Shown here piece by piece: positions 17,909-27,684 of a stretch of DNA of 64,000 nt. The position numbers and the translations under genes are program-made. Source of the DNA: Mycobacterium sp. GA-0227b. GTDB lineage: Bacteria; Actinomycetota; Actinomycetes; Mycobacteriales; Mycobacteriaceae. The notes under the pieces were generated by a model that was not told the DNA's origin, searched no databases, and was given only the letters and a program-made list of their open reading frames with translations. The stretch spans positions 401,164 through 465,163 of the forward strand of contig NZ_LQIK01000023.1 of assembly GCF_001499855.1 (NCBI RefSeq). The letters run 5' to 3'. How positions within the stretch are numbered: the first letter of the stretch is position 1; every line of letters begins with the position of its first letter.

Positions 17909-17952
17909 TCTTCTGGATATTGCGGGGCCGCGAAGGGGGTAACTGTAGCGAC

Positions 17953-18387
17953 ATGAGCGATCAGGGCAAGGATCACAACAGCCGTCCCGAGGGAGTCGAC
18001 GACGCGACGGTCGAGGCGGTCGGCGCCCTGTCGGAGGCGCTGGAGTGGGTGGAACGCGCGCGCGGCGAACTGTATTCGTTCCATCAGCTGATGGGCCGGG
18101 CCGATGTTCTGCTCGGCGAGGCCTGCGACAAACTGCGCGACGCCGGTCACGCGGCGGTCGCCGACCGACTTCAGGACGATCTCGTCGGTCGCAATGTGCT
18201 CCACGGCCGCTGGACCTTTCAGATCGTCGAGGAGTTCGACGACTGCTACTGGTCGGTGTTCCGCGACCACGAGCGCATGGTGCGCGACGAGCTACAGCAG
18301 GGCCGCAGACATGTATACGAGTCCGAAATGAAGGAGCGGCGCCGGACCCACGGCAAGCCGGGTCACGAACGCCGTCCCAACGAGTGA
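17953..18387 (+). CDS. Conserved hypothetical actinobacterial protein
   Basis: 144 residues, soluble, highly charged, with no signal peptide or membrane segment. Helical throughout ('VGALSEALEWVERARGELYS', 'LHGRWTFQIVEEFDDCYWSV') with an Arg/Lys-rich tail ('KERRRTHGKPGHERRPNE'). I do not recognise a domain with assigned function. The ATG at 17953 is preceded by GGGGG at 17935-17939. It is divergent from the MerR-type regulator and convergent with ilvC, separated from it by a strong hairpin at 18386-18434. Confidence 0.75.
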   Translation: MSDQGKDHNSRPEGVDDATVEAVGALSEALEWVERARGELYSFHQLMGRADVLLGEACDKLRDAGHAAVADRLQDDLVGRNVLHGRWTFQIVEEFDDCYWSVFRDHERMVRDELQQGRRHVYESEMKERRRTHGKPGHERRPNE

Positions 18388-18434
18388 TTTGTGGAGTCTT
18401 GGCGGCGCTCACCGCCGCTGCGGCTCCACAAATC
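18386..18434. terminator. Bidirectional hairpin between 17953-gene and ilvC
   Basis: Perfect 11-base inverted repeat GATTTGTGGAG (18386-18396) and CTCCACAAATC (18424-18434). Inside it is a second GC-rich stem (GGCGG...CCGCC, 18401-18416). It begins in the stop codon of the plus-strand gene and ends 5 bases from the ilvC stop, so it can serve both converging transcripts. There is no long U tract, which is usual in mycobacteria. Confidence 0.8.
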
Positions 18435-18438
18435 GCCG

Positions 18439-19461
<1,023 letters not shown>

Positions 19462-19482
19462 TTATCTCTCACCTGACGGGGC

Positions 19483-19989
19483 TTACTTGGTGGTGGCGAT
19501 CCCGCGGGGACCGCGGGACAGCGACACCACTCCGGACTGTGCGATCTCCCGAATTCCAAAGGGCTCCAACACCCGTAGTAGCGCCTCGAGCTTCTCGGGC
19601 GTGCCGGTCGCCTCGATCGTCAACGACTCCGTCGACACGTCGACGACCTTGGCCCGGAACAGGTTCACCGCCTCGATGACCTGACCGCGGGTCGACGCGT
19701 CGGTGCGCACCTTGATCAGTGCAAGCTCACGGGAGACCGAGTTCTCTTCTTCCTGCTCAACGATTTTGATCACATTCACCAGCTTGTTGAGCTGCTTGGT
19801 GATCTGCTCGAGAGGCGCTTCCTCCACGCTGACGACGATCGTCATCCGCGACATGTTCTTCTGCTCGGTCGCTCCGACCGCCAGGGACTGAATGTTGAAA
19901 CCGCGCCGCGAGAACAGCGACGCGACCCTGGCCAGCACGCCGGGTTTGTCCTCGACGAGCACCGATAACGTCTGCGTGGTGGTGCTCAT
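19483..19989 (-). CDS. ilvN: Acetolactate synthase small (regulatory) subunit
   Basis: 168 residues: an N-terminal ACT domain ('[20 protein letters not shown]', then '[14 protein letters not shown]') and the C-terminal ALS small-subunit domain ('[17 protein letters not shown]'). It raises the activity of IlvB and confers feedback inhibition by branched-chain amino acids in the family. ATG 19989 overlaps the ilvB TGA (ATGA), so the two subunits are translationally coupled. Confidence 0.97.
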   Translation of the reverse strand: MSTTTQTLSVLVEDKPGVLARVASLFSRRGFNIQSLAVGATEQKNMSRMTIVVSVEEAPLEQITKQLNKLVNVIKIVEQEEENSVSRELALIKVRTDASTRGQVIEAVNLFRAKVVDVSTESLTIEATGTPEKLEALLRVLEPFGIREIAQSGVVSLSRGPRGIATTK

Positions 19990-21854
19990 GCGTGTCCTTC
20001 TTCCGGATCGTCGAACAGCGGACGGATACCGCGAGCGGCCTGGATCTCGTCGTTGCTGGTGCCCGCCGCGACCATCGGCCACACCTGGGCGTCCGCGCCG
20101 ACGATGAAGTCGATCACCACCGGACGGTCGTTGATCTCACGCGCCTGCCTGATCACATCCTCGACGTCTTCGGCTCGCTCACAACGCAATCCGACGCAAC
20201 CCAGCGCCTCGGCCAGCTTGACGAAGTCGGGGATGCGACGGCTGTGGGTGGCCAGATCCGTTTGGCTGTACCGCTCTTCGTAGAACAGCGTCTGCCACTG
20301 CCGCACCATGCCGAGGTTCCCGTTGTTGATGACCGCGACCTTGATCGGCGCGCCCTCGACAGCACAGGTGGCCAGCTCCTGGTTGGTCATCTGGAAACAA
20401 CCGTCGCCGTCGATGGCCCACACCTCGGCCTCCGGCCGGCCGAACTTGGCCCCCATCGCCGCGGGCACGGCGTAGCCCATGGTGCCGAGCCCGCCGGAAT
20501 TGAGCCACGTCTTGGGGTTCTCGTAGGAGATGAACTGCGCGGCCCACATCTGGTGCTGGCCGACGCCTGCCACGTACACCGCCTCCGGCCCGGCCATCTT
20601 GCCCAGCGTCTCGATCACGTACTCCGGCGACAGGCTGCCGTCGCTCTGCGGCCCGTAACTCAACGGGTAAGTCGCCTGCACGCCGCGCAGATACTCGAGC
20701 CAGTTGTCGATGTGGATAGCGCCGATGATGCCGTCCCGGTGCAGGGCCGCGATCAGCTCGACGATCACCGCCTTGACGTCACCGACGATGGGGACGTCGG
20801 CGTGGCGGTTCTTGCCGATCTCGGCCGGGTCGATGTCGGCGTGAATCACCTTGGCCTCGGGCGCAAAGGAATCCAGCCTGCCGGTCACCCGGTCGTCGAA
20901 GCGGGTGCCCAGCGCGATCAACAGGTCGCTGCGCTGCAGCGCGGCCACCGCGGACACCGTGCCGTGCATCCCCGGCATGCCCACGTTCTGCGGATGGCTG
21001 TCAGGGAACGCCCCGCGCGCCATCAGCGTGGTGACGACGGGTATGCCGGTCAGCTCCGCGAGTTCCAGCAGCTCGGGGCTGGCCTCGCCGCGGATCACGC
21101 CGCCGCCGACGTAGAGCACCGGCTTGCGGGCCGCCGCGATCAGCTTGGCGGCCTCGCGGATCTGGCGGCTGTGCGGTTTGGTGTTGGGCTTGTAGCCGGG
21201 CAGGTCGACGCGCGGCGGCCAGCTGAACGTGCACTGGCCCTGCAGGACATCCTTGGGGATGTCGACGAGCACCGGACCGGGGCGGCCCGACGAGGCGATG
21301 TGGAACGCCTCGGCGATCGCCTGCGGGATCTCATCGCCGCTGCGCACCAGGAAGTTGTGCTTGGTGATCGGCATCGTGATGCCGGAGATGTCGGCCTCCT
21401 GGAACGCGTCGGTGCCGATCAGTCCGCGTCCGACCTGGCCGGTGATCGCCACCACCGGGATCGAGTCCATGTGCGCATCGGCCAGTGGCGTGACGAGGTT
21501 CGTGGCGCCGGGACCCGAGGTGGCCATCATCACGCCGACCTTGCCGGTCGCGTGCGCGTAACCGCTGGCCGCGTGTCCCGCACCCTGCTCGTGACGGACC
21601 AGCACATGGCGCAGTTTCTGCGAGTCGAACAGCGGGTCGTAAACGGGCAGCACCGCCCCGCCGGGGATCCCGAAGATCGTGTCGACGTCGAGTTCCTCGA
21701 GCGATCGGATCACCGCCTGAGCACCGGTCATCTGTTGCGGCGCAAGCCGTTTGGCCGGCGTGGGCGCCGGCTTGGCCGCAGGTTTCGCGGCATGTCCATC
21801 GTCGGGCACGGTCGCCGCCGCTTGCTGCAGCGGTCGGGTGGTTGGTGCGCTCAC
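19986..21854 (-). CDS. ilvB: Acetolactate synthase large (catalytic) subunit
   Basis: TPP- and FAD-dependent condensation of pyruvate with pyruvate or 2-oxobutyrate, the first common step of branched-chain amino acid synthesis. 622 residues with a ~40-residue Ala/Pro/Lys-rich leader. The catalytic Glu lies in '[20 protein letters not shown]', and the TPP/Mg motif is '[19 protein letters not shown]...NNGNLGMV'. The start is GTG 21854 with TAGGAGA upstream. It is preceded by a leader peptide and attenuator (21921-22047), so expression probably responds to charged Val/Leu/Ile tRNA. Confidence 0.97.
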   Translation of the reverse strand: MSAPTTRPLQQAAATVPDDGHAAKPAAKPAPTPAKRLAPQQMTGAQAVIRSLEELDVDTIFGIPGGAVLPVYDPLFDSQKLRHVLVRHEQGAGHAASGYAHATGKVGVMMATSGPGATNLVTPLADAHMDSIPVVAITGQVGRGLIGTDAFQEADISGITMPITKHNFLVRSGDEIPQAIAEAFHIASSGRPGPVLVDIPKDVLQGQCTFSWPPRVDLPGYKPNTKPHSRQIREAAKLIAAARKPVLYVGGGVIRGEASPELLELAELTGIPVVTTLMARGAFPDSHPQNVGMPGMHGTVSAVAALQRSDLLIALGTRFDDRVTGRLDSFAPEAKVIHADIDPAEIGKNRHADVPIVGDVKAVIVELIAALHRDGIIGAIHIDNWLEYLRGVQATYPLSYGPQSDGSLSPEYVIETLGKMAGPEAVYVAGVGQHQMWAAQFISYENPKTWLNSGGLGTMGYAVPAAMGAKFGRPEAEVWAIDGDGCFQMTNQELATCAVEGAPIKVAVINNGNLGMVRQWQTLFYEERYSQTDLATHSRRIPDFVKLAEALGCVGLRCERAEDVEDVIRQAREINDRPVVIDFIVGADAQVWPMVAAGTSNDEIQAARGIRPLFDDPEEGHA

Positions 21855-21920
21855 GGTGTTCGTTCTCCTAAATCCTGGTCCGGATCCGTTTCTAGGGTCT
21901 CAAATCAGTGGTCGGGAAAG

Positions 21921-21955
21921 AAAAAACCCCCGACAGCTGGGCTGCTGTACGAGGG
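21921..21955 (-). terminator. Transcription attenuator upstream of ilvB
   Basis: On the minus strand CCCTCG-T-ACAGC, a short loop, then GCTGT-CGGGGG forms a strong stem (21927-21955), followed directly by six U (21921-21926) and then CUUUC. This is a textbook intrinsic terminator, rare in mycobacteria. It lies 21 bases after the leader-peptide stop and 67 bases before the ilvB GTG, the position expected for ribosome-mediated attenuation. Confidence 0.9.
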
Positions 21956-21975
21956 TCGCGCGTCGGTGCCGGTGG

Positions 21976-22047
21976 TTATGCCCGAGTAAGGGCGAGCGCG
22001 GCATCAACGCGCTTCCCAATTACTACGAGCAACCCCACGGCCTGCAT
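21976..22047 (-). CDS. ilvB leader peptide (branched-chain amino acid attenuator peptide)
   Basis: A 23-codon frame, ATG 22047-22045 to TAA 21978-21976, too short for most gene callers. It begins MQAVGLLVVIG and ends LALTRA. Residues 4-10 are V-G-L-L-V-V-I, and the full peptide holds four Leu, four Val or Ile-type clusters and two further Leu near the end, so translation would stall when Val, Leu or Ile tRNAs are uncharged. It is followed by an intrinsic terminator. Leader-peptide attenuation of ilvB is documented or predicted in several actinobacteria; the details here are read from sequence. No ribosome site precedes the ATG at normal spacing, and the predicted transcript start is within a base or two of it, suggesting leaderless translation. 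Confidence 0.88.
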   Translation of the reverse strand: MQAVGLLVVIGKRVDAALALTRA

Positions 22048-22055
22048 AACCGTCG

Positions 22056-22085
22056 ACCGTAGCCTCCGCACTGGTCACAGGTCAA
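22056..22085 (-). promoter_or_regulatory. Predicted ilvB promoter
   Basis: Minus-strand TTGACC (22085-22080) and TACGGT (22061-22056) are separated by 18 bases, a good housekeeping-sigma match. The -10 element ends 8 bases before the leader-peptide ATG at 22047, so transcription should start at or next to the ATG. Confidence 0.7.
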
Positions 22086-22145
22086 ATTGCGGCACCCCGG
22101 CGGTCGATTTCCCGGCCCGCGCAGCAGCGGTGCGAAGATGACCAG

Positions 22146-22541
22146 GTGAGTCCCGACGCCGTACCCGCCCCCGTCGTCATCCGAATCTCGCCCATGGCGC
22201 ATTTCGCGGTGGGATTCCTGGCGCTGAGCCTGCTTTCGCTGGTTCTGGCGGGGCTGACCTGGGTGGCCGTCCTGCTGATCATTCCGATCGGACTGTCGGT
22301 CTATGTCGTGCGCTACCGGACCGTTGCCGACCGCGACACCGTCACCGCACGATCCCTGCTGGGCAGCGAGACGGTGCGATGGGACGACGTCGACGGTCTG
22401 CGGTTCGGTAAGGGTTCTGCGGCCTACGCCCATCTCAAGGACGGTAGGGACCTGCGTCTGCCGGCGGTGACGTTTGCGACTCTGCCGCTGCTGACCGAGG
22501 CCAGCGGCGGCCGCGTGCCGAACCCGTATTCGCAGGGTTAG
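22146..22541 (+). CDS. cfp6: PH-domain membrane protein (low molecular weight antigen CFP-6-like)
   Basis: 131 residues: two adjacent membrane helices (~18-52) and then a bacterial PH-like domain of the kind 'RDTVTARSLLGSETVRWDDV', 'GLRFGKGSAAYAHLKDGRDL'. The M. tuberculosis homologue Rv3004 (antigen 6) also lies beside ilvB. Function unknown. The start is GTG 22146. It is divergent from the ilvB leader and converges with doxX with a 4-base overlap of the stops. Confidence 0.85.
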   Translation: MSPDAVPAPVVIRISPMAHFAVGFLALSLLSLVLAGLTWVAVLLIIPIGLSVYVVRYRTVADRDTVTARSLLGSETVRWDDVDGLRFGKGSAAYAHLKDGRDLRLPAVTFATLPLLTEASGGRVPNPYSQG

Positions 22542-23371
22542 GCGAGCGGGTTGCCGCCGTTGAACAGCACCCAGATCGCGACACCCGCGCCCGCGCCGAG
22601 CACCAGCGCACCGAACGACCCGATGAACGGCCGGCGCGCCCACCCGCGGCCGGCGTCGAACCCGTACCGGCCGGGGCCGGTGAGCACGAGAGCGGCCACC
22701 GCGCACACCAGGAACACCTTGTACTCATGCCCGTCGGTGAGGAAATCCGACAGCCGCGCCGCTTCGTGGGCCTCCATCGCGTCGGCCAGCACGCCGGTCA
22801 CCAGGTAAGCCAGCGCGCCGGCGGCCGCCACCGGCGTGAACAGACCCAGGATCAGCAACACCCCGGCGGCGATCTGACCGCCGGTGGCGACGTAGGTCAG
22901 GATGTCGGCGTAGCGGAAGCCCATGTCGGACAGTTCCGCCTCCCAACCGTTGAGCCCGGGCCCGCCCCACAGGCCGAAGGCCTTCTGTAGGCCGTGGCCG
23001 ATGAACAGCGCGCCGATCGCAACCCGCAACAGAAGAATGCCGAGGTCGAGGGTGCCGCGCCGGTCCGTCGCACGACCGAGCGGCTCGGGTTCGATTTCGG
23101 CCGGTTCGGCCGCGAAGCCGGTCATCGCATGCCGCCCGCCGGGCTGCACGTACGGCAGCGGCTCGGGTTCGTTGAGTAACCCGAACCCCGGCGTGCCCGA
23201 AGCGGTGCCGTTGGCGTCGTCGTAGTGCGGGATTGCGGTGGTTTCGAAATCGCCCGCGTAGTTGGCGGACGGCAGATCGTCCTCGGGATCGACCAGGCTC
23301 GCCGACACGGGCCGCCCAGCCGCGTCGTCGGGCCGCTGCCAGGCGAGTGGGTCATTGGAATGACTGGTCAC
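22538..23371 (-). CDS. DoxX-family membrane protein (Rv3005c-like)
   Basis: 277 residues: a ~110-residue acidic, Pro-rich N-terminal region, then a four-helix DoxX domain ('LLRVAIGALFIGHGLQKAFG', 'QIAAGVLLILGLFTPVAAAG', and a C-terminal helix). In M. tuberculosis the homologue is part of a membrane oxidoreductase complex linking superoxide dismutase and thiol homeostasis. The start is set at GTG 23371: TACGCT at 23383-23378 lies 6 bases upstream, which fits leaderless transcription. An earlier in-frame GTG at 23395 is possible. Confidence 0.88.
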   Translation of the reverse strand: MTSHSNDPLAWQRPDDAAGRPVSASLVDPEDDLPSANYAGDFETTAIPHYDDANGTASGTPGFGLLNEPEPLPYVQPGGRHAMTGFAAEPAEIEPEPLGRATDRRGTLDLGILLLRVAIGALFIGHGLQKAFGLWGGPGLNGWEAELSDMGFRYADILTYVATGGQIAAGVLLILGLFTPVAAAGALAYLVTGVLADAMEAHEAARLSDFLTDGHEYKVFLVCAVAALVLTGPGRYGFDAGRGWARRPFIGSFGALVLGAGAGVAIWVLFNGGNPLA

Positions 23372-23509
23372 GTTGCCAGCGTAAGTGCTAGTCACCCGCT
23401 AGCCGGGTATTGGCGCGGTGCTTTCGGACCTTAATTCACGAGGTCCCCGCGGCGACGTCAAACCGGTGTGCATGGCGCGTCCCGCCGAATGATCCGTAAC
23501 CTGGCTCGC

Positions 23510-24631
23510 ATGAAACTGCGCCGGCCGATGAGGGGCGTGCTCGCCGTGTTGTGCGCGGCGGCGCTCGTCGGGTCCGGGTGTGCGCGGTTCGACGACGCGC
23601 AGTCGCAACCGTTCACCACGGAGCCGAAGCTCGAGCCGGGTCCGACATCGACGCCGCCGCCCCCGCCTCCGCTGCCTCCGACGCCGTTCCCGAAGGAGTG
23701 CCCGGCACCCGGCGTCATGCAGGGCTGCCTGGAGAGCACGAGCGGGCTGATCATGCTGCCCGACAGCCAGTCGGCTCTGGTCGCCGAGCGCACGACCGGT
23801 GTGGTCAAGGAGATTTCGGTCCGGGCTGAACCCAAGGTCAAGACCACGCTACCGGTCGACGGCTCGGGTGACGGCGGGCTGATGGACATCGTGCTCTCGC
23901 CGACGTATCAACAGGATCGGCTGATGTACGCCTATGTCAGCACGCCGACGGACAACCGGGTCATCCGCATCGCCGACGGCGACATCCCCAAGCCGATCCT
24001 GACCGGCATCCCGAAGGGCGCCACCGGGAACACGGGAGCATTGATCTTCACCAGCCCCACGACGCTGCTGGTGCAGACCGGCGACGCGGGCAATCCCGCC
24101 GATGCGGCGAATCCGGACTCGTTGGCCGGCAAGGTGTTGCGCATCGAACAGCCCACCACGGTGGACCAGGCCCCGACGACGACGGCGCTGTCGGGCTTGG
24201 GCGCTGCCGGCGGCATGTGCATCGACCACTCGGACGGGTCGCTGTACGTCACCGATCGCGCGCCGTCCGGCGACCGGTTGCAGCGCATCACCAAGGACTC
24301 CAGGACGTCGACGGTGTGGACCTGGCCCGACCGTCCGGGCGTGGCGGGCTGCGCGGCGCTCGACGGCACGGTGTTGGTCAACCTCGTCAACACCAAGCAG
24401 ACGGTCGCCGTGCGGCTCGCTCCCGATACCGGCGCGGTCACCGGCGACCCCGAGGTCGTGCGGCAGGATCAGCACGGCCACGCCTGGGCGCTGGCGATGT
24501 CGCCCGACGGCAACGTCTGGGGCGCGACGGTCAACAAGACGGCAGGCGACGCACAACGACTAGACGACGTCGTCTTCCCGTTGTTCCCGCAGGGCGGCGG
24601 GTTCCCGCGGCAGAACGCCGACAACACCTGA
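23510..24631 (+). CDS. lppZ: Lipoprotein LppZ, PQQ/sugar-dehydrogenase-like beta-propeller
   Basis: 373 residues, the length I recall for M. tuberculosis LppZ. A signal peptide ends in 'ALVGSGC' (Cys24), then a Pro-rich linker ('TPPPPPPLPPTPFP') leads to a six-bladed glucose/sorbosone dehydrogenase-like propeller ('GLMDIVLSPTYQQDRLMYAY', 'LVQTGDAGNPADAANPDSLA', 'WALAMSPDGNVWGATVNK'). Family soluble members use PQQ; whether this one does is unknown. The ATG 23510 is preceded by TAACCT (23497-23502) at 7 bases, supporting a leaderless start; upstream in-frame starts at 23468 and 23489 are less likely. Confidence 0.9.
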   Translation: MKLRRPMRGVLAVLCAAALVGSGCARFDDAQSQPFTTEPKLEPGPTSTPPPPPPLPPTPFPKECPAPGVMQGCLESTSGLIMLPDSQSALVAERTTGVVKEISVRAEPKVKTTLPVDGSGDGGLMDIVLSPTYQQDRLMYAYVSTPTDNRVIRIADGDIPKPILTGIPKGATGNTGALIFTSPTTLLVQTGDAGNPADAANPDSLAGKVLRIEQPTTVDQAPTTTALSGLGAAGGMCIDHSDGSLYVTDRAPSGDRLQRITKDSRTSTVWTWPDRPGVAGCAALDGTVLVNLVNTKQTVAVRLAPDTGAVTGDPEVVRQDQHGHAWALAMSPDGNVWGATVNKTAGDAQRLDDVVFPLFPQGGGFPRQNADNT

Positions 24632-24649
24632 TCCCCTCGCCATCGCGGG

Positions 24650-25387
24650 TCACGCATTCGTTCCACCGTCGACGGTGAGCACCGCGCCGGTGATGTTGGA
24701 CGCGCCCGGGCCCGCCAAGAATGCGACGGCATCGGCGACATCACGGGCGGCGGCGTACCGGCCGAGCGCGCTCATCGCTCGTTGTTCGTCGGCACCGGCA
24801 GCGTCGGCGGGGTTCATGTCGGTGTCGGTCGAGCCGGGTTGCACGAGGTTGACGGTGATGTTGCGACCGCCGACGTCGCGCGCCAGGCCCTTGGTGAACC
24901 CGACGAGGGCGGCCTTGCTCATCGAATACAGCGTGACGCCCGGAAAGGGCACGCGTTCCGCCAGATTGCTGCCGATGCTGACGATCCGGCCACCGTCGGG
25001 CATGTGCCGCAGCGCGGCCTGGCTGGCCAGGTAAACCGCGCGGGCGTGGATGGCGAGCGTGCGATCGATTTCGTCGACCGAGACGTCGTCGATCGGGCCG
25101 TACGGGAAGACGCCCGCGTTGTTGACGAGGATGTCGAGCCGGCCCAACTCGGCGTTCGTCTGTTCGACGGCGGCCACCACGTCGACGGAGGCGCTGTCCG
25201 CCTGAATGGCCAGGCCGCGGCGGCCCTGCGCAGTGACCCCGTCGATCACGTCGTCGGCACGCTCCTTGAACCGGGCGTAGGTGATGGCGACGTCCGCGCC
25301 GAGTTCGGCGAGCCGAGCCGCGATGGCGGCCCCGATGCCCCTGCTGCCTCCGGTAACCAGGGCGGTCTTTCCCGACAGGTCCGACAT
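24650..25387 (-). CDS. Short-chain dehydrogenase/reductase
   Basis: 245-residue classical SDR: NAD(P) motif 'TALVTGGSRGIGAAIAARL' (TGxxxGxG), 'DILVNNAGVF' (NNAG), catalytic 'IVSIGSNL...YSMSKAALVGFTKG' (Ser, Tyr-x3-Lys) and 'VNLVQPGSTDTDMN'. Substrate unknown. The ATG 25387 has a strong AAAGGAGAA ribosome site. It is divergent from the TetR gene at 25486 and the gap carries two copies of a 14-base operator-like sequence, so it is probably the TetR target. Confidence 0.93.
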   Translation of the reverse strand: MSDLSGKTALVTGGSRGIGAAIAARLAELGADVAITYARFKERADDVIDGVTAQGRRGLAIQADSASVDVVAAVEQTNAELGRLDILVNNAGVFPYGPIDDVSVDEIDRTLAIHARAVYLASQAALRHMPDGGRIVSIGSNLAERVPFPGVTLYSMSKAALVGFTKGLARDVGGRNITVNLVQPGSTDTDMNPADAAGADEQRAMSALGRYAAARDVADAVAFLAGPGASNITGAVLTVDGGTNA

Positions 25388-25404
25388 GGCGTTCTCCTTT
25401 TTTG

Positions 25405-25470
25405 TGTCGTTCGATACATAATTGCCTGACGTGCTTATACTTGTCAACGATTACTTTGTCGTTCGATACA
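25405..25470. promoter_or_regulatory. Duplicate TetR operator between the SDR and TetR genes
   Basis: TGTCGTTCGATACA occurs at 25405-25418 and again at 25457-25470, 52 bases apart (about five helical turns). Each is an imperfect dyad with TGT/ACA ends. One copy abuts the SDR ribosome site, the other the TetR ribosome site (AAAGGAGGGG, 25471-25480). This layout predicts repression of both genes by the TetR protein. Confidence 0.75.
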
Positions 25471-25485
25471 AAAGGAGGGGTGCGG

Positions 25486-26088
25486 ATGGTGTCACGCGGC
25501 AGGCCCCGCACCTTCGACCGAACGGACGCGTTGGAGCGGGCCATGGAGGTGTTCTGGCAACACGGCTATGAAGGTGCGTCGATGACGGACCTGACGACAT
25601 CGATGGGAATCAACTCACCGAGCTTGTACGCGGCGTTCGGCTCCAAGGAGGAGTTGTTCCGCGAGGCCGTCGCCCACTACGACCAGACCTTGGGCGCCGC
25701 GGCGGCCGCCGAATTGCGCGATCGGCCAACCGCGCGCGACGCCATCGCGGGGGTGCTGAGACACCACGCCGACGTGTTCTGCGATCCCGACAAACCTCGT
25801 GGCTGCATGATCGTGCTCGCCGCCACCACATGCACCGAGCGCACCCGGTCAGTGCATGAACACCTCGCGGAGTGGCGGATCGCCACCGAGGACGCCTTCC
25901 GTGCGCGCGTCGAACGCGGCATCGCAGACGGTGACGTACCCCCCGGTGCCGACGCCGCGACGATCGCCGCGTTCTACAACACCGTGAACCACGGGATGGC
26001 GATTCAGGCCCGCGATGGCGCGGACACAACCAAGCTGTCGGCGATCGCCGAAGCCGCGATCGCCGCTTGGGACAGTCTCATTGGCTGA
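25486..26088 (+). CDS. TetR-family transcriptional regulator
   Basis: 200 residues with the N-terminal helix-turn-helix 'AMEVFWQHGYEGASMTDLTT' and 'SMGINSPSLYAAFGSKEELF' (TetR signature) and a ligand domain with 'PRGCMIVLAATTCTERTRSV' (as in the AcrR/YcdC-like TetR_C branch that regulates oxidoreductases). ATG 25486 has an excellent ribosome site. Divergent from and probably repressing the SDR gene and itself through the repeats at 25405-25470. The inducer is unknown. Confidence 0.93.
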   Translation: MVSRGRPRTFDRTDALERAMEVFWQHGYEGASMTDLTTSMGINSPSLYAAFGSKEELFREAVAHYDQTLGAAAAAELRDRPTARDAIAGVLRHHADVFCDPDKPRGCMIVLAATTCTERTRSVHEHLAEWRIATEDAFRARVERGIADGDVPPGADAATIAAFYNTVNHGMAIQARDGADTTKLSAIAEAAIAAWDSLIG

Positions 26089-26109
26089 AGCATTCGCGAA
26101 CCTGCGTCC

Positions 26110-26141
26110 AGGGCTGTGGTTCGGCCCGGGCGAACAGCCCT
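26110..26141. terminator. Hairpin between tetR and gatB
   Basis: AGGGCTG (26110-26116) pairs with CAGCCCT (26135-26141), with an inner TTCG...CGAA stem. It lies between two converging genes and may end both transcripts. Confidence 0.65.
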
Positions 26142-26157
26142 CAGCGCGGTCTCGCGG

Positions 26158-27660
26158 TCAGGAGCAAGCAGCCAAGACCAGTTCGCGCACCCGGGCCGCG
26201 TCGGCCTGTCCCTTGGTCGCCTTCATCACGGCGCCGACGATCGCGCCTGCGGCCTGCACCTTGCCGCCGCGGATCTTCTCGACGATGCCGGGGTTGGCCG
26301 CCAGCGCCTCGTCGACGGCGGACTGCAGCGCCGAGTCGTCACGCACGACCTCGAGGCCGCGGTCCTTCATCACCTGTTCGGGTTCGCCTTCACCGGCGAG
26401 CACACCCTCGACGACCTGGCGGGCCAACTTGTTCGACAACTTGCCGTCGTCGACGAGCTTGACCACCGCGGCCACCTGCGCGGGCGTGATGGGCAGCGCG
26501 TCCAGTTCGACGCCTGACTCGTTGGCCTTCTGCACCAGGAAATTTCCCCACCATGCCCGGGCGGCGTCGCTGGACGCCCCCTGTGCGACGGTCTCGGCGA
26601 TCAGATCCAGAGCTCCGATGTTGACGAGGTCGCGCATGACCTCGTCGGAAATGCCCCAGTCGTCCTGAATCCGCTTGCGCAGCAACCACGGAAGTTCGGG
26701 GATCGTGCGACGCAGCCGCTCCACCCACTCGGCGTCGGCAGCCACCGGCTCGAGGTCGGGTTCGGGGAAGTACCGGTAGTCCTCGGCGGTTTCCTTGCTC
26801 CGGCCCGGGGAGGTGTAGCCGTCCTCGTGGAAGTGTCGGGTCTCCTGCGTGACGTGTCCTCCCGAATCGAGAACCGCTGCCTGGCGGCGCATCTCGTAAC
26901 GGACGGCGACCTCGACGCTCTTGAGCGAGTTGACGTTCTTGTTCTCGGTGCGGGTCCCGAACTGCTTCTGCCCGATGGGCTTGAGTGAGACGTTGGAATC
27001 GCAGCGCATCGACCCCTGGTCCATCCGTACGTCGGATACGCCCAAGCCCCGCAAGAGATCCCGCAGCGCGGTCACATACGCACGGGCGATCTCGGGAGCG
27101 CGCGCACCGGTCCCCTCGATCGGCTTGGTGACGATCTCGATCAGCGGCACCCCGGACCGGTTGTAGTCGATCAGCGAGGTCGTCGCACCCTCGATGCGGC
27201 CGGTGTCGCTGCCGAGATGGGTCAGTTTGCCGGTGTCCTCTTCCATGTGGGCCCGCTCGATCTCGACCCGCCAGGTGGACCCGTCATCGAGCGGCACGTC
27301 GAGGAAACCGTTGATCGCGATCGGCTCGTCGTATTGCGAGATCTGGTAGTTCTTCGGCATGTCCGGATAGAAGTAGTTCTTCCGCGCGAAGCGGCACCAC
27401 GGCACGATCTCACAGTTCAGCGCGAGCCCGATCCGGATCGCCGACTCGACGGCCTTCTCGTTGAGCACCGGCAGCGACCCCGGCAGCCCCAGACAGACCG
27501 GGCACACCTGGGTGTTGGGCTCGGCTCCGAACTTGTTGGCGCAGCTGCAGAACATCTTGGTCGCGGTGGACAGCTCGACGTGCACTTCCAAGCCCAGCAC
27601 CGGCTCGTATCGCGCGACCACGTCGTCGTAGTCAATGAGTTCGGCGGCGGCGACAGTCAT
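26158..27660 (-). CDS. gatB: Asp/Glu-tRNA amidotransferase subunit B
   Basis: 500 residues. Binds the misacylated tRNA and carries the kinase/transamidase site of GatCAB, converting Glu-tRNA-Gln (and Asp-tRNA-Asn) to Gln/Asn-tRNA with ammonia from GatA. N-terminal cradle with '[19 protein letters not shown]' and '[15 protein letters not shown]' (zinc Cys), the GatB signature '[13 protein letters not shown]', and a C-terminal YqeY-like tail (~350-500). Here gatB is split from gatA/gatC by the MarR/NAD-binding pair and pfkA. Confidence 0.97.
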   Translation of the reverse strand: MTVAAAELIDYDDVVARYEPVLGLEVHVELSTATKMFCSCANKFGAEPNTQVCPVCLGLPGSLPVLNEKAVESAIRIGLALNCEIVPWCRFARKNYFYPDMPKNYQISQYDEPIAINGFLDVPLDDGSTWRVEIERAHMEEDTGKLTHLGSDTGRIEGATTSLIDYNRSGVPLIEIVTKPIEGTGARAPEIARAYVTALRDLLRGLGVSDVRMDQGSMRCDSNVSLKPIGQKQFGTRTENKNVNSLKSVEVAVRYEMRRQAAVLDSGGHVTQETRHFHEDGYTSPGRSKETAEDYRYFPEPDLEPVAADAEWVERLRRTIPELPWLLRKRIQDDWGISDEVMRDLVNIGALDLIAETVAQGASSDAARAWWGNFLVQKANESGVELDALPITPAQVAAVVKLVDDGKLSNKLARQVVEGVLAGEGEPEQVMKDRGLEVVRDDSALQSAVDEALAANPGIVEKIRGGKVQAAGAIVGAVMKATKGQADAARVRELVLAACS

Positions 27661-27684
27661 GCGACCGATCCTAGTGGGCCCGCC

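Noticed and set aside
19992..21989. A ~665-codon plus-strand frame opposite ilvB
   Set aside because: It mirrors the ilvB codon pattern, has no domain, and ilvB is unambiguous.
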